In this document: positions 23,988 through 33,611 of the stretch, piece after piece
How positions within the stretch are numbered: position 1 is the stretch's first letter
Layout: every line of letters begins with the position of its first letter
Assembly: GCF_016879755.1 (NCBI RefSeq)
Contig: NZ_WOFU01000001.1
Span: 868,001 to 932,000, forward strand
Direction: 5' to 3'
Source of the DNA: Bacillus sp. B15-48
GTDB lineage: Bacteria; Bacillota; Bacilli; Bacillales; Cytobacillaceae
Length of the DNA stretch: 64,000 nucleotides
Program-made: the position numbers and the translations under genes
The notes under the pieces: generated by a model
What the model was told of the DNA's origin: nothing
Databases searched by the model: none
Seen by the model: only the letters and a program-made list of their open reading frames with translations

Positions 23988-24480
23988 AGTAATTTCTAAT
24001 TCTACACCAATTATTGGTCTATCTATTTTAGGTAAGCTTCATTTTTTATCAGAGTTGTTTGATGAGGTATATATTCCTCATGCTGTTTATCAGGAAGTTG
24101 TTCATAGTGATTCACCTAGAAAATATGGTAGAGATGAACTTTCAAAGCTGATTAGTGATGGAACTTTCCAGTTATATCATGTTCAGAACGAGGCACTAGT
24201 AAAGAAATTATATGGAAAGCTTCATGAAGGTGAACTAGAAGTGATTGTTGCTGCAAAGGAACTAGATTTATCATTTGTTGTTATAGATGAACATGCAGCA
24301 AGAGCATTAGCAAAGACCTTTCTTCTTCAGCCAATCGGAACCATTGGTGTATTGATACTTGCGAAGAAAAAGGGAAAGATTGAGGAAGTAAAACCATATT
24401 TAGATGCATTAATTAGTCATGGTTTTCATATCTCAAAGAATCTTTATCAGCAGGCCTTAGTTCGTGCAGGAGAACAATAG
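23980..24480 (+). CDS. DUF3368 PIN-like toxin
   Basis: The ATG at 23980 (MTKVISNSTPIIGLSILGKL) lies inside the end of the UPF0175 gene. The N-terminal SNSTPII...L replaces the classical PIN Asp1 with Ser-Asn-Ser/Thr-Pro, as is usual in DUF3368. Later acidic residues are in LHEGELEVIVAAKEL and FVVIDEHAARALAK, and PIGTIGVLILAKKKG closes the fold. About 166 aa, normal size. Probably a metal-dependent RNase of a VapBC-like pair. Confidence 0.8.
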   Translation: MTKVISNSTPIIGLSILGKLHFLSELFDEVYIPHAVYQEVVHSDSPRKYGRDELSKLISDGTFQLYHVQNEALVKKLYGKLHEGELEVIVAAKELDLSFVVIDEHAARALAKTFLLQPIGTIGVLILAKKKGKIEEVKPYLDALISHGFHISKNLYQQALVRAGEQ

Positions 24481-25032
24481 AAAGATCGAGATGGAAAAAT
24501 ATTTACGGAAGCATTCATTATGGGTGCTTTTTTCTATTTACAAAGAATCTTACCTTTTACAACAAGAGAGGAAAATAGCGTTTTAGTTTGTTAGTGATAC
24601 GGTCAATTCGCTGGCCGAATGGGGCATTCTGTCAAGATTCTTCAGGCTATGGGACCCCATAATTAAGAGGGATCCAATCAAAGCCAATCATCATAAACAA
24701 AAAAACATCACTTTAACACATTAACGCTGCACACTTTAGCTGAGCAGGGGTCTGACCCCAAAATTCCCAACTGAGAAAAAACCACCATCGTTTGGAAACG
24801 TTGCCCTGGTAAAAGAAGTTAAGAAAAAGGAAAATTGGAAAAGGGAAGATCGAAAAAACCAAAGAAAATTAGGTAATTATTAAAAAAGGAAAAAAAAGGG
24901 AACAAGGTCAGATTAAGACCCTATTCTCTTTTTTTCTTCTAGAATATCAAATTAAATAGAAAATTTTTGAATTAATTCAAATTAATTACTGATGTGCAAG
25001 GCCATTGGTCTGACCCCAAAAATCCAAAAATC
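24481..25032. other. Intergenic zone: REP copies and coding debris
   Basis: Holds a full REP-A (24708-24759), a decayed REP-A end (GATGTGCAAGGCCATTGGTC, 24990-25009), and a plus-strand frame without a start (KPPSFGNVALVKEVKKKENW, 24780-24872) that looks like the tail of a lost gene. A terminator-like hairpin with AAAAAAAGGGAA and TTCTCTTTTTTT arms (about 24891-24940) follows that frame. No complete gene. Confidence 0.5.
24708..24759. repeat. REP-A, full-length copy
   Basis: TCACTTTAACACATTAACGC to GGGGTCTGACCCC, with one change in the G run (GAGCAGGGG). It is the rightmost full copy, at the border of the EPS locus. Confidence 0.8.
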
Positions 25033-25077
25033 ATGGGATCCTATATATCCAGCACCGCCAGTTACGAGTATGTTCAT
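25033..25077 (-). pseudogene. galE-like epimerase, first 15 codons only
   Basis: MNILVTGGAGYIGSH is the exact start of UDP-glucose 4-epimerase-type SDR enzymes, with the GGAGYIG nucleotide-binding motif. Right after His15 the sequence turns into REP-A-like DNA (GGTCTGACCCC, 25008-25018) and the rest of the gene is gone. It lies just beyond the end of the EPS operon and is probably its former last gene. Confidence 0.8.
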
Positions 25078-25191
25078 TGCAATATCAAATCAATTCTCAT
25101 AATACGTGCTTTTTTATACTTAAATTGATAATTTCTACTAAATATATATCTTGTATAAACCTTATCCTTATCTTCAATTAAATCAAATCAT

Positions 25192-26259
25192 CTATTTTAT
25201 AGATAATAAGGCAAATGCAGTAGTTGGCCCCTGCGCCCATGGATAATTACCATATGTCTGTGGATACATACTTACACCTCTACACTCCGCTGAGCAATTC
25301 TGCACTACACCATTTGTTGTACTTTTATATAATGCACCTAATGCTAAATTAGTATTTTTAAAATATGAATCAGGCAAAATTTTCAACATGACCCCTCTTC
25401 TAATTGCGTAGCTTATCATCGAGGTTGAAGACGTATCTATATATCCTTCCTTTGCCGTAATCTGCCAAGTGAAATTTCCATCTTGACGTTGATATTTAAC
25501 AACTTGTTGGACTATGTTCTTAAATGCATTGCATAAATACTCGTATTTTTCATGTGATTTAGGTATATACTCAAGGCTATCAACTAAGCCAATTAATTGC
25601 CAACCTATCGCTCGCCCCCAACCTATAATACCCAATTTTGTACCACTCTGTAAGTTGTATCCATGGTACGGAAGTCCGGATTCTTTATCCATACCATAAT
25701 TAACAAAATTGGTTAGTTGATCTATAGCTAAGTTTATTGATGAATCATCATTAAATGCATTGCCGTACCTACATAGAAAAGGGCAAACCATCCCTAAGCT
25801 ATCTACCAAAACATGATTAGGATTACCAATTCTATATGGTATACTACCTACCTCTGTTTTCTGATGTGACTTTAAGTAGTTAATAAGAAGTTCAATAGGT
25901 TTTAAATACTTTTTATGCCCTGTTTTATTATAAAGGTAAACTAAGGAGTAACCATTAATTGCATAGTCTGAATTTTTAAGCGGTATTCCTTTTTTTATCC
26001 AATTGTCATAATATTTTTTTAAGCTACGCAAATCTTCCCTATTCCCGTCTACACGATGACCCCATTCCAATGAAGTAGCTAATAATCCATTAGGCCAAAA
26101 AAAGGAATCTTTAGTAACTAGGTTTTTCCTTTTTAATAAAGACATAGCAGATAATTTAATATATGCTTTTAAGTTTCTATTAGGATAATTATTTAGTTGC
26201 TCCCGTGTGACTTTTCGCAGTTGATTTAAAGTTACTAAATCCATTGATTCCTTATACAT
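25192..26259 (-). CDS. GH88/GH105-like unsaturated glycuronyl hydrolase
   Basis: 355 residues with the alpha/alpha-barrel features of YteR/YesR-type GH105 enzymes: HVLVDSLGMVCPFLCRYG with the candidate catalytic Asp at about 153, LGIIGWGRAIGWQLIGLVDS, and DTSSTSMISYAIRRG. No signal peptide, so it should work in the cytoplasm on unsaturated uronic disaccharides left by polysaccharide lyases. It is the last intact gene of the EPS operon, 36 bp after the flippase gene. Either the polymer contains uronic acid and is recycled, or the enzyme modifies a precursor. GGGAGAGG precedes the ATG. Confidence 0.75.
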   Translation of the reverse strand: MYKESMDLVTLNQLRKVTREQLNNYPNRNLKAYIKLSAMSLLKRKNLVTKDSFFWPNGLLATSLEWGHRVDGNREDLRSLKKYYDNWIKKGIPLKNSDYAINGYSLVYLYNKTGHKKYLKPIELLINYLKSHQKTEVGSIPYRIGNPNHVLVDSLGMVCPFLCRYGNAFNDDSSINLAIDQLTNFVNYGMDKESGLPYHGYNLQSGTKLGIIGWGRAIGWQLIGLVDSLEYIPKSHEKYEYLCNAFKNIVQQVVKYQRQDGNFTWQITAKEGYIDTSSTSMISYAIRRGVMLKILPDSYFKNTNLALGALYKSTTNGVVQNCSAECRGVSMYPQTYGNYPWAQGPTTAFALLSIK

Positions 26260-26295
26260 TTTTAAATACCTCTCCCTAACTTTAGTTAACGAAGA

Positions 26296-27744
26296 TTATC
26301 TCCCTTTGGTTTTAAAAAATGATTTAATTTCTGTTATCTCTTCTTTTTCCAAACTGAATAACCCAATAAATATAAAAACGATCATAATTATCGCACCAGC
26401 AATTACTTTATACATAAGATCAAATCCGGACATGTAGAATGCTATTCCTGCCAAACCTAATAGAATCGGTATTTGATAAAGTATTCTCTTACTTATATGT
26501 TTTTTTGTTACATGTTTATTTGTAGCAAATAAGTATCCTATCATTAATATTACATCTGTTATTACCATTAATATTGCAGCTGCAACTGCTCCATATATTG
26601 GAACAAACAATGCATTTGAACCAATATTAATAACTGCAACCTTAGATTGAATTTTAATTCTTTTTCTCACTAGATTATCCGTCGTTAAAATCGCTCCTAT
26701 TGACACTACCAAAAAACGAAAAGGTACTGCAAACATCATTATCGTTAATAAAGTACTAACAAAGATTTCATGACTTCCATAAATAATGTAGACAATTTCA
26801 TCAGAGAAAAGTAATACTAGAGCCGCTGCAAAAAAACCTATTAGTATCATTAGTTTATTTAATAAGCGGTAAAATCTAAAATATTTATCCCGATCATGTT
26901 TACTCCATTTAAAGAAAAGAGGGTATAAAACCTGATTGAAAAGCACACCAGCAAAAAAGTAAATTAATTCGGCTATTTTAAAAGCAACGGTATAATAACC
27001 TACCTCTATAGGGTTTCGAGAAGCAGACAATATCATGGCATCAGAGCGATGATACATTTGGTACATTGAATTGGCTGTCCCAAACTCTAAAGAATTTGTT
27101 ATAAGTTTTTTATACTCCCCCTTCTCTTTAAAAGGATTTAGATTATTGAACAGGTTGATTTTATTACCTTCAACTATAAACATAATTATACTGATTAGTA
27201 ATGATAGAAATTGCGGCCAAAATACTATGGTAAATAGATTTGCTTTTAACACCATACAAACAAGAGTTGCTATCCATTGTATGGAGGTTATAATAAGATT
27301 CCATATTGCAATACGAGTATACTCTCGGTTAATCTGCAATAGTGTGGTAATAATCTTTGAAAAAGCAATACGAAAAAAAGCAATACTTAATATATAAGCA
27401 ATAATCTTTATAGTAAATTCGTACTGAAATATGCTTAACCAACTTATTAAAAATATAAGCGTGATTATTGTATAAAGCAAACTCGTATACAAAGAAGACT
27501 TTATTAAACTATTAAGTCTTATATTTGAGCTAGCCGATATTTTTAGTACTGATTGTTGCAATCCGAAATCGGGTAAAAAAGTTAAGAAGGAAGTTACTGC
27601 TATGGCTGAAGCATATAATCCGTAATCTTCTGGCCCTAAATATCGAACTAATAATAAGCTGATTAATGGACCTATTACCCTTGTAAAATATTGTGCACCT
27701 AATAATACAATTGGTCCGAATGCTTTTGACTTTCTTATACTCAT
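26296..27744 (-). CDS. Wzx-like polysaccharide flippase (MOP superfamily)
   Basis: 482 residues, strongly hydrophobic with 12-14 predicted membrane helices and the RYLGPEDYGLYASAIAVTSF segment typical of O-antigen/teichuronic acid flippases. It should move the undecaprenyl-linked repeat unit across the membrane for polymerisation by the Wzy-like protein at 31.5-32.9 kb. The C-terminus is charged (EKEEITEIKSFFKTKGR). It lies between the pyruvyltransferase region and the GH105-like gene on the same strand. Confidence 0.88.
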   Translation of the reverse strand: MSIRKSKAFGPIVLLGAQYFTRVIGPLISLLLVRYLGPEDYGLYASAIAVTSFLTFLPDFGLQQSVLKISASSNIRLNSLIKSSLYTSLLYTIITLIFLISWLSIFQYEFTIKIIAYILSIAFFRIAFSKIITTLLQINREYTRIAIWNLIITSIQWIATLVCMVLKANLFTIVFWPQFLSLLISIIMFIVEGNKINLFNNLNPFKEKGEYKKLITNSLEFGTANSMYQMYHRSDAMILSASRNPIEVGYYTVAFKIAELIYFFAGVLFNQVLYPLFFKWSKHDRDKYFRFYRLLNKLMILIGFFAAALVLLFSDEIVYIIYGSHEIFVSTLLTIMMFAVPFRFLVVSIGAILTTDNLVRKRIKIQSKVAVINIGSNALFVPIYGAVAAAILMVITDVILMIGYLFATNKHVTKKHISKRILYQIPILLGLAGIAFYMSGFDLMYKVIAGAIIMIVFIFIGLFSLEKEEITEIKSFFKTKGR

Positions 27745-27829
27745 TTATTTATGGTCCTTTTCATCCTATTCTATAATCTTATATTTAATTAAAGTATCTA
27801 CTTAATAAGATCTAAATCTTTTATACTTT

Positions 27830-28150
27830 TTTAATGTTTAAAGCCTTCCCTGATAATCTAATGTTTTTTCTCTATTCTTCTAATTCTAAAAGCTGAAAGA
27901 GTATGTGAATAATCTATATCAAATATTTTACAATTACATTGAATATTTTCTGTGCTCTTGATTCTAGTTGAGATGTCTTTAACAACATTTTAATTCTTAG
28001 TTCATAGAAAATGACTTTCATTCTCTATTAAATACTATAAATGGAGTATCTAATAATACAGAAATTACAGCCCAATGAAAAGAGTCTATACAGAAGACAC
28101 TTAAGGAAATAATATAATCAATACACTTACTTGCTACCAATAAGTAACGA
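27830..28150 (-). pseudogene. Decayed second polysaccharide pyruvyltransferase gene
   Basis: Minus-strand translation near 28035-28140 gives CIDYIISLSVFCIDSFHWAV then ISVLLDTPFIVFNRE and a TGA. This parallels FIDYINSASVFCTDSFHGAV and FSILVDTPFIVFNREG in the intact gene at 28653-29771. Nucleotide similarity continues downstream to about 27830 through frameshifts and stops. Only the 3' third is left. The copy lies directly after the intact gene, so it is the relic of a tandem duplication or of recombination between related loci. Confidence 0.7.
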
Positions 28151-28640
28151 ATCATGAATGATCATGAATGGTGTATATAACATAGCAAAGCATCTACCTC
28201 AATATTTTGGACACAAATATATTAAATTTTTGTTGTTCATCGTAGCTTATTTCAATTTATATAATGGAGACAGACATCGAGCCTCTGTGGACGTGGGGAT
28301 TTGTGAAAGACAAAAGGTTAGTAATAACAACTTTCGCAAGGTGAAAACCTACCACGCCTTCCTCTACAAATAAAGCCATGCTTCGAATTGTAATTGATGC
28401 AATTATGCCATATGATAATGAGTTAAATCTTCATTTTCTTGGGGATCGCCAACCCGCTTTTAGTTAATCGTTGTTGTAGAAAATCTTTTTTGATGATATT
28501 TTCTCTTTTTTCAACCTTTGATTTGACGGTAGTGCGATTTTTTCCACTATAATAGACCTAATTCCAATGGTAATATGGCACCTTTTTTCAATTGACTCAA
28601 ATTAAACAACTTCTTTCTTAGATTTCTAACATATCTATGC
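28151..28640. other. Gene-free stretch with a possible coding remnant
   Basis: About 490 bp between the decayed and intact pyruvyltransferase copies. On the minus strand a frame without a start reads KSKVEKRENIIKKDFLQQRL and stops near 28412, looking like debris of an unknown gene. A plus-strand 71-codon frame (28158-28373) has no ribosome site and is not accepted. Confidence 0.35.
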
Positions 28641-28652
28641 GAAAATAAGTTA

Positions 28653-29771
28653 CTACTTTACATTTAAGGCATTTTCTAAGTAATCCAAAGCCTTTTTCCT
28701 CTCTTTTTCTAATATTGGAACTGTATGTGAGTAATCCGCTTGGAAAATTTGATTATTCGATTTAATATCTTCCGCTTTTCTAGACTCCAATTTAAAAGTT
28801 TTTAACAGCGTCTCGATTCTCGAATTCATGGAGGGAGAGTTTCCTTCTCTGTTAAATACTATAAACGGAGTATCTACCAATATAGAAAATACTGCACCAT
28901 GAAAAGAATCTGTGCAAAACACACTTGCGGAATTAATGTAATCAATGAATTCACTTGGACCTGACAAGTAATGTTTTCTATCTTTTATTTGTGCAAGATG
29001 AACAATTTCTAATTCATTTTTCTCAGCAATGCTACTTAATTTTTTCAATCTTTCTTTTGGTATATCTCCTAAAAAATATGTTAATAGATACTTATTTTCC
29101 GGTTTATGTTTGGATTCTTTAGAAATAGATAACCATTTTTCTTTTGTCAACATCATAGTTGGATCTAATACAACAGGTGCATCTCTGCCTGTTAGCTCTT
29201 TAATGATATTGGCCCCTGCCTCTTCACGTACAGATAAATGAGCCATTTCTGATAACCATTGTCGGTAGCTATTAACAAACTCTGCAGGAATTTTTGATAT
29301 CCCAAAACTCGGTGCATATGCAATTCTTCTTTCAGGTGGTGAAAAAGTCAAAAATTCAATACTCGATCCTTTTCTATAGTTAGGATTCCAGACTTGGTCA
29401 CTGCCTGTAACAAAATATGCATAGTTATCTAAAATATCATTCGGAATATTAGCTTCAGATATACTGTAATCTGTTTCCGAAATATACATTGAAGAAAAAC
29501 TCTTAAATAATTGAGTTCTTTCCTGCCTTAATCTATTGTTATATAAGTAGTTTTCTACTTTTGTAAACCCTATTTTAATTAATCCTGTTACACCTTTATC
29601 TTTTATTAATTCAATCTTATTTTTTTTGTCGGTACTTAAGCTTTTTGTGTTGTTTATAATTGTTTCTACTTCAAATCCAAAACTTTTAATTGTTTCCTGT
29701 AATGCGTAATTTTGAAGCCTATTCCCATAATTAAAATATCCATTTAATGTTATAATTCCAACTTTATTCAT
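28653..29771 (-). CDS. Polysaccharide pyruvyl transferase family protein
   Basis: 372 residues. MNKVGIITLNGYFNYGNRLQ at the start, then NYAYFVTGSDQVWNPNYRKG, RIAYAPSFGISKIP and the CTDSFHGAVFSILVDTPFIV segment are the PF04230 pattern (CsaB-like) with the conserved SDQVWN and DSFHG motifs. The enzyme should add a ketal pyruvate from PEP to a sugar of the EPS repeat, giving the polymer negative charge. Same strand as the rest of the operon, but now separated from the polymerase gene by an IS element. Confidence 0.85.
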   Translation of the reverse strand: MNKVGIITLNGYFNYGNRLQNYALQETIKSFGFEVETIINNTKSLSTDKKNKIELIKDKGVTGLIKIGFTKVENYLYNNRLRQERTQLFKSFSSMYISETDYSISEANIPNDILDNYAYFVTGSDQVWNPNYRKGSSIEFLTFSPPERRIAYAPSFGISKIPAEFVNSYRQWLSEMAHLSVREEAGANIIKELTGRDAPVVLDPTMMLTKEKWLSISKESKHKPENKYLLTYFLGDIPKERLKKLSSIAEKNELEIVHLAQIKDRKHYLSGPSEFIDYINSASVFCTDSFHGAVFSILVDTPFIVFNREGNSPSMNSRIETLLKTFKLESRKAEDIKSNNQIFQADYSHTVPILEKERKKALDYLENALNVK

Positions 29772-30039
29772 CTAATCCTCCATATTTAAAAGCTCTTAAA
29801 CTATCTAATAAATATAATATTACATTCTAAATTTGATTATCTTGTCAAATTAGTAATTGCTTTATAAATGAGTATTAGATAAGGAGCTTTCATTAATAAA
29901 AAGTTATAAATTGAATCAATTTCATAAATGCCTTTTTTTAAAAAAACAAACCAACAGAATTATTAGTTACCCAAATTTTTAAATTTACATCTGCTGAATT
30001 AGATGTTGATTTAGAGTTGCTAATACCACAGTTACTAAT

Positions 30040-31443
30040 TTAGGCAACTTGTTTTTGATTTAATAAGGTATCGATGCGATTTGCAGCTAACCTTGATGTA
30101 TTATAAACTAACGTTACTAAATCAAAGTGAACTTTTGCGCGTTTCCCTGTACGATAAGGAACATTGTTTAGTTGAAAGTACAATTTGAGATATGCGTTCA
30201 CTCTTTCTACAGCTGTGCGGCTTTTAAAGATTGTTTTCCAAGCCCTCGAACCTCTTGCAGGTGCAGTATATCTCCTTAGATCTGTAGTGATTTTTACTTT
30301 ATAAATCTTTTGACATATCCCTTCGTTAGCTAAAGGGCAGTCTTTGCATTCCTTTGGCCTTGTGTATTTGAGTGTTTCGTATTTTGGATCGAAACTATCA
30401 TAGCGATACGAATGCTCTCGGAAACAAGTGGGAGCGAAATGTTTATCGAACCCTTCGGGCTCAGGTTCATTACGTTTGTTATAGGCAATAACGGACTGTT
30501 GGCCCATACGGTGAATTTGTTCATAAATCGGTTCGTAATCATAGCCTGCATCCATCGTTCCATATTTTATAGTAAGGGGGAGTTTTTCAATCCCTTTCAA
30601 TAATGGAATGGCTGCTTTACCATCATTTAGGTTGCCTGAACTCATGATGGATTGAAGGATATACTGACTTTTTGTACCAACCGCAAGATGAGCTTTAAAA
30701 CCATACCAGAATTCATTTTTTCCTTCGCTGTTTTTCTTAACACCCCATTCTGGATTTTGGGGAATTTCGGTACGAAGTTGTTCCAAAGAAACGTCCAACT
30801 GCTCTTCAATTTTCTTTTCAAAAAGAGGGAGATTGGCTTCAAGTTCTGCTTGTTCAACTAGCCATTGTTCTCTTTCCTCTTTTGTTTTACGCCCACGTTT
30901 TTTTGGCTCAGTTTTTGGTTTTTCCTCTTTAGGGGGAGCTTGATCTTTGGCTTCAAAGTGTGTGGCATCAATGGATACAGTATCATCCGTAATAAAACCT
31001 TCTGTAATAGCTTGATGTAGAATCGTTTCATTAGCTTCTTCAAGAGCAGTTGATTCACTAATGATCGTAATCATCCTTGAATAGGCTGATTACGAGGGAA
31101 TACTATCAGAAACCAAAAAACCGCAATCTAAACGGAAAATCATATCATTTTTTAATCGCTTAACAAGGTCCTTGATAAATGGAATCCGTTCCGTTAATCG
31201 AGCAACAAGCGAGTAAATCATAGCCGTATAGTTCAGTTTGACTGGTCTACCAAAACGAGACTTCTTCGTTACCACAGCGAAGATTGGCTCAATGTCAATG
31301 GCTGAAAAAATAGCTTCAAACCGATGGGTAGGTTCTAAATCGTATAATTCTTGTAGGTCAAACAGGCTTCCTTGTCGTATAATAGGCATAGGGAGTCTTC
31401 TTCCAGTCTTATTAGTTTGTGTGGTGCTTACTAAATTCGACAT
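30040..31443 (-). mobile_element. IS1182-family transposase, broken by an in-frame stop
   Basis: Two frames in register, 31443-31090 and 31074-30040, form one IS1182-type transposase. The first part has FDLQELYDLEPTHRFEAIFS, FGRPVKLNYTAMIYSLVARL and RLDCGFL. The second has SIDATHFEAKDQ (DDE first Asp region), WYGFKAHLAV, GTMDAGYDYEPIYEQI and KSRTAVERVNAYLKLYF. The break is a TAA at 31090 where the frame simply continues (SAYSRMITI), so a single Glu-to-stop type change would explain it. The element lies between the polymerase and pyruvyltransferase genes. Terminal inverted repeats were not resolved, and flanking DNA (29.8-30.0 kb, 31.44-31.52 kb) probably includes its ends. Confidence 0.85.
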
Positions 31444-31525
31444 TTTGGGGAGGTACTCCTTTTTTTAGTGCTTAAAAGCCTTGAGCCCGTTGGGCTCATA
31501 ATTATGAAATTGTTTCAATTTAATG

Positions 31526-32911
31526 CTAAAAAGAATTTCCAGAGTCAGTTTTTTTCACTTGCTTTTTTTTGCTTGATTTAACCAAAACCATTGCAGATAA
31601 ACTAATAGAGCATGCAAAAAAGTACCACAACAAAAAATTATAATCCGTCAAACCATTACCAGTCAACCCATATAAAAGGAAAAATGACTGTGAGAAAAAG
31701 GAGAACTGTATTCCTGATTTCCACTTTTGTAATGATTCATTTTCCATACTAAAGGATCTTAACATTTGAAATGTTTTATAATACATATACAAAACTGGAA
31801 GCATAAAAAATAAAAAACCAAACAACCCAAATTCAGCGAGTAACTGTAAGTATATGTTGTGTGGGTGAGATCCTCTATCTGTATTTATTAACCCAAGTGA
31901 ATTATTAAAGAACTCATTCCATCCAATACCCATGATTGGATTTTCTTTAAACAATTCCCACGAACGAGCAAATAATACACTTCTACCACTACTAATGTCT
32001 TCTCCTTCAACAAGTCCAACAAGAGATTCTTCTAATTCATTGACAAACCCAACAATTGCTGAATCCTCTTGAAAATTAATCGAATTATACAATAGTATTA
32101 CAAGAAAAATTACTGAAAATATAGTTATTGTTAATTTTGATATTCCTTTAACCATTTTTTTATTATTTAATGAAAATAGTGCAGTTATTAATAATGCCAC
32201 TACCATAAAAATCAAATGTGCCCTCTTTGCAGTAAGTAATAATGCTATAAATAGAATTATTAGGCATAAAAAATAATATAGCTTAGTTGAAAACTTTACT
32301 TTCCAATTCGAAAAAATAAATACTCCAATTGCACTTAATACATACCCTGCAAGATGTGCTGTTTGATTAGTAAACCCAGTATATCCACCTCGTCTCATCA
32401 AAGTCAGAATTTCATTTTGTTCATCTGGGTTAAATAGTGGTAAAATATTACTAGTGTAGATACTTGTAAATGAATATTGGAAAATTGAACTTATAGCATA
32501 AAAAAATCCCATCAAACTAATAATCTTTAATGGATATTTATAATAATTAATATCTACTTTTACAAGAAGTAAGAAGCATATACCTAAAAGGTAAACAAAA
32601 ACAGCATAAACAGTTCCTACTCTAATTATATTATTAAAGGCAATATTAATAATGAAGAACATTAGAAAAAAGAACCACATTATATCGACTCGGGTAATTA
32701 CAAGACCTCTTTTGCTAAATACAAGTGTACTAAATAAAAGAATTACAATTGAAGTCAATAATAACAGGTAGCTTATTTGAAAAGGAATAAAAGACTTAAG
32801 TATCACGAAAGAAAAAGTAAACACCAAGATTCCTATCATTGTGAAATTAATTTTAACCTTATCTTCTAAATAAGTATACTTCTGATTTGATAAATCATTT
32901 GTCATATCCAT
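31526..32911 (-). CDS. O-antigen ligase/polymerase-like (Wzy) membrane protein
   Basis: About 461 residues from MDMTNDLSNQKYTYLEDKVK. AGGAG sits at a good distance from this ATG, while an earlier ATG (32950) has no comparable site. It has ten or more membrane helices and the large outer loop with the ligase/polymerase motif (EDISSGRSVLFARSWELFKE, NPIMGIGWNEFFNNSLG, then HPHNIYLQLLAEFGLFGFLF). The R-x-x-x-W and H-N motifs are typical of PF04932. It should polymerise lipid-linked repeat units. Its 3' neighbour was displaced by the IS1182 element. Confidence 0.85.
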   Translation of the reverse strand: MDMTNDLSNQKYTYLEDKVKINFTMIGILVFTFSFVILKSFIPFQISYLLLLTSIVILLFSTLVFSKRGLVITRVDIMWFFFLMFFIINIAFNNIIRVGTVYAVFVYLLGICFLLLVKVDINYYKYPLKIISLMGFFYAISSIFQYSFTSIYTSNILPLFNPDEQNEILTLMRRGGYTGFTNQTAHLAGYVLSAIGVFIFSNWKVKFSTKLYYFLCLIILFIALLLTAKRAHLIFMVVALLITALFSLNNKKMVKGISKLTITIFSVIFLVILLYNSINFQEDSAIVGFVNELEESLVGLVEGEDISSGRSVLFARSWELFKENPIMGIGWNEFFNNSLGLINTDRGSHPHNIYLQLLAEFGLFGFLFFMLPVLYMYYKTFQMLRSFSMENESLQKWKSGIQFSFFSQSFFLLYGLTGNGLTDYNFLLWYFFACSISLSAMVLVKSSKKKQVKKTDSGNSF

Positions 32912-32950
32912 AACTGCGCGCTCCTGTAATTTGGTAATAAAATAAGACAT

Positions 32951-33600
32951 ATATACTTTCTTTTATATTATTTTCAAACTCAATGTAATTCAAATATTTG
33001 ATTAACTAAACTGGCTCTAGTTTAATTCAGAAGAAAAGACTCCATTCATTTATCAAGAGTTACTTTAATTTCATTATGAATTCCAATTATCTCAATTACC
33101 TTTGACGATCGTTTTCTCATACTCTTTTACTCTAAATTGATATGATGTTAAATTTTTATTTTAGACTAATTAATTAAAATATCTTTTATTTTATTTTTAA
33201 TTAAAACTGAATTTATCTAAAAAGAAATGTGCGTGGAAGAACTAGAGAAACCTTAAAAAAGTTTTTATAGGAATTTGAATAGTTTATGTCAAGATTTCAG
33301 TGTATAGGGGTATTATTCATCTATAATTTATTATTAATTTAAATCTGACATTAGAAACATATTCTTTTGTTCTTAAGTTTTTAATATATCTTACATTTAA
33401 CTTTTAAGATTTTATACCATTAGAGATTTAAACCCAATTTCAATGTGCCTTATTTAAATATATAGTTGACACTTTTAGCTGAAGTCATTGCCCAAGCAGG
33501 AAAAAGTGATGTAAATAAAATCTTTTTAGAAAAAATTTGTTAAGGGTTAATATCTCAATATTTCCACATTGTAAGTTCTCCTTCAACCATTTTAAGTCTT
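32951..33600. other. 650-bp AT-rich gap inside the EPS locus
   Basis: No complete gene. A plus-strand frame without a start reads LLAEVIAQAGKSDVNKIFLE then KIC and stop (33470-33542), opposite in direction to the operon. It resembles the tail of some lost gene, perhaps a transposase, but I cannot name it. The rest is AT-rich with no clear hairpin. Confidence 0.35.
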
Positions 33601-33611
33601 AATCTTTTTTA

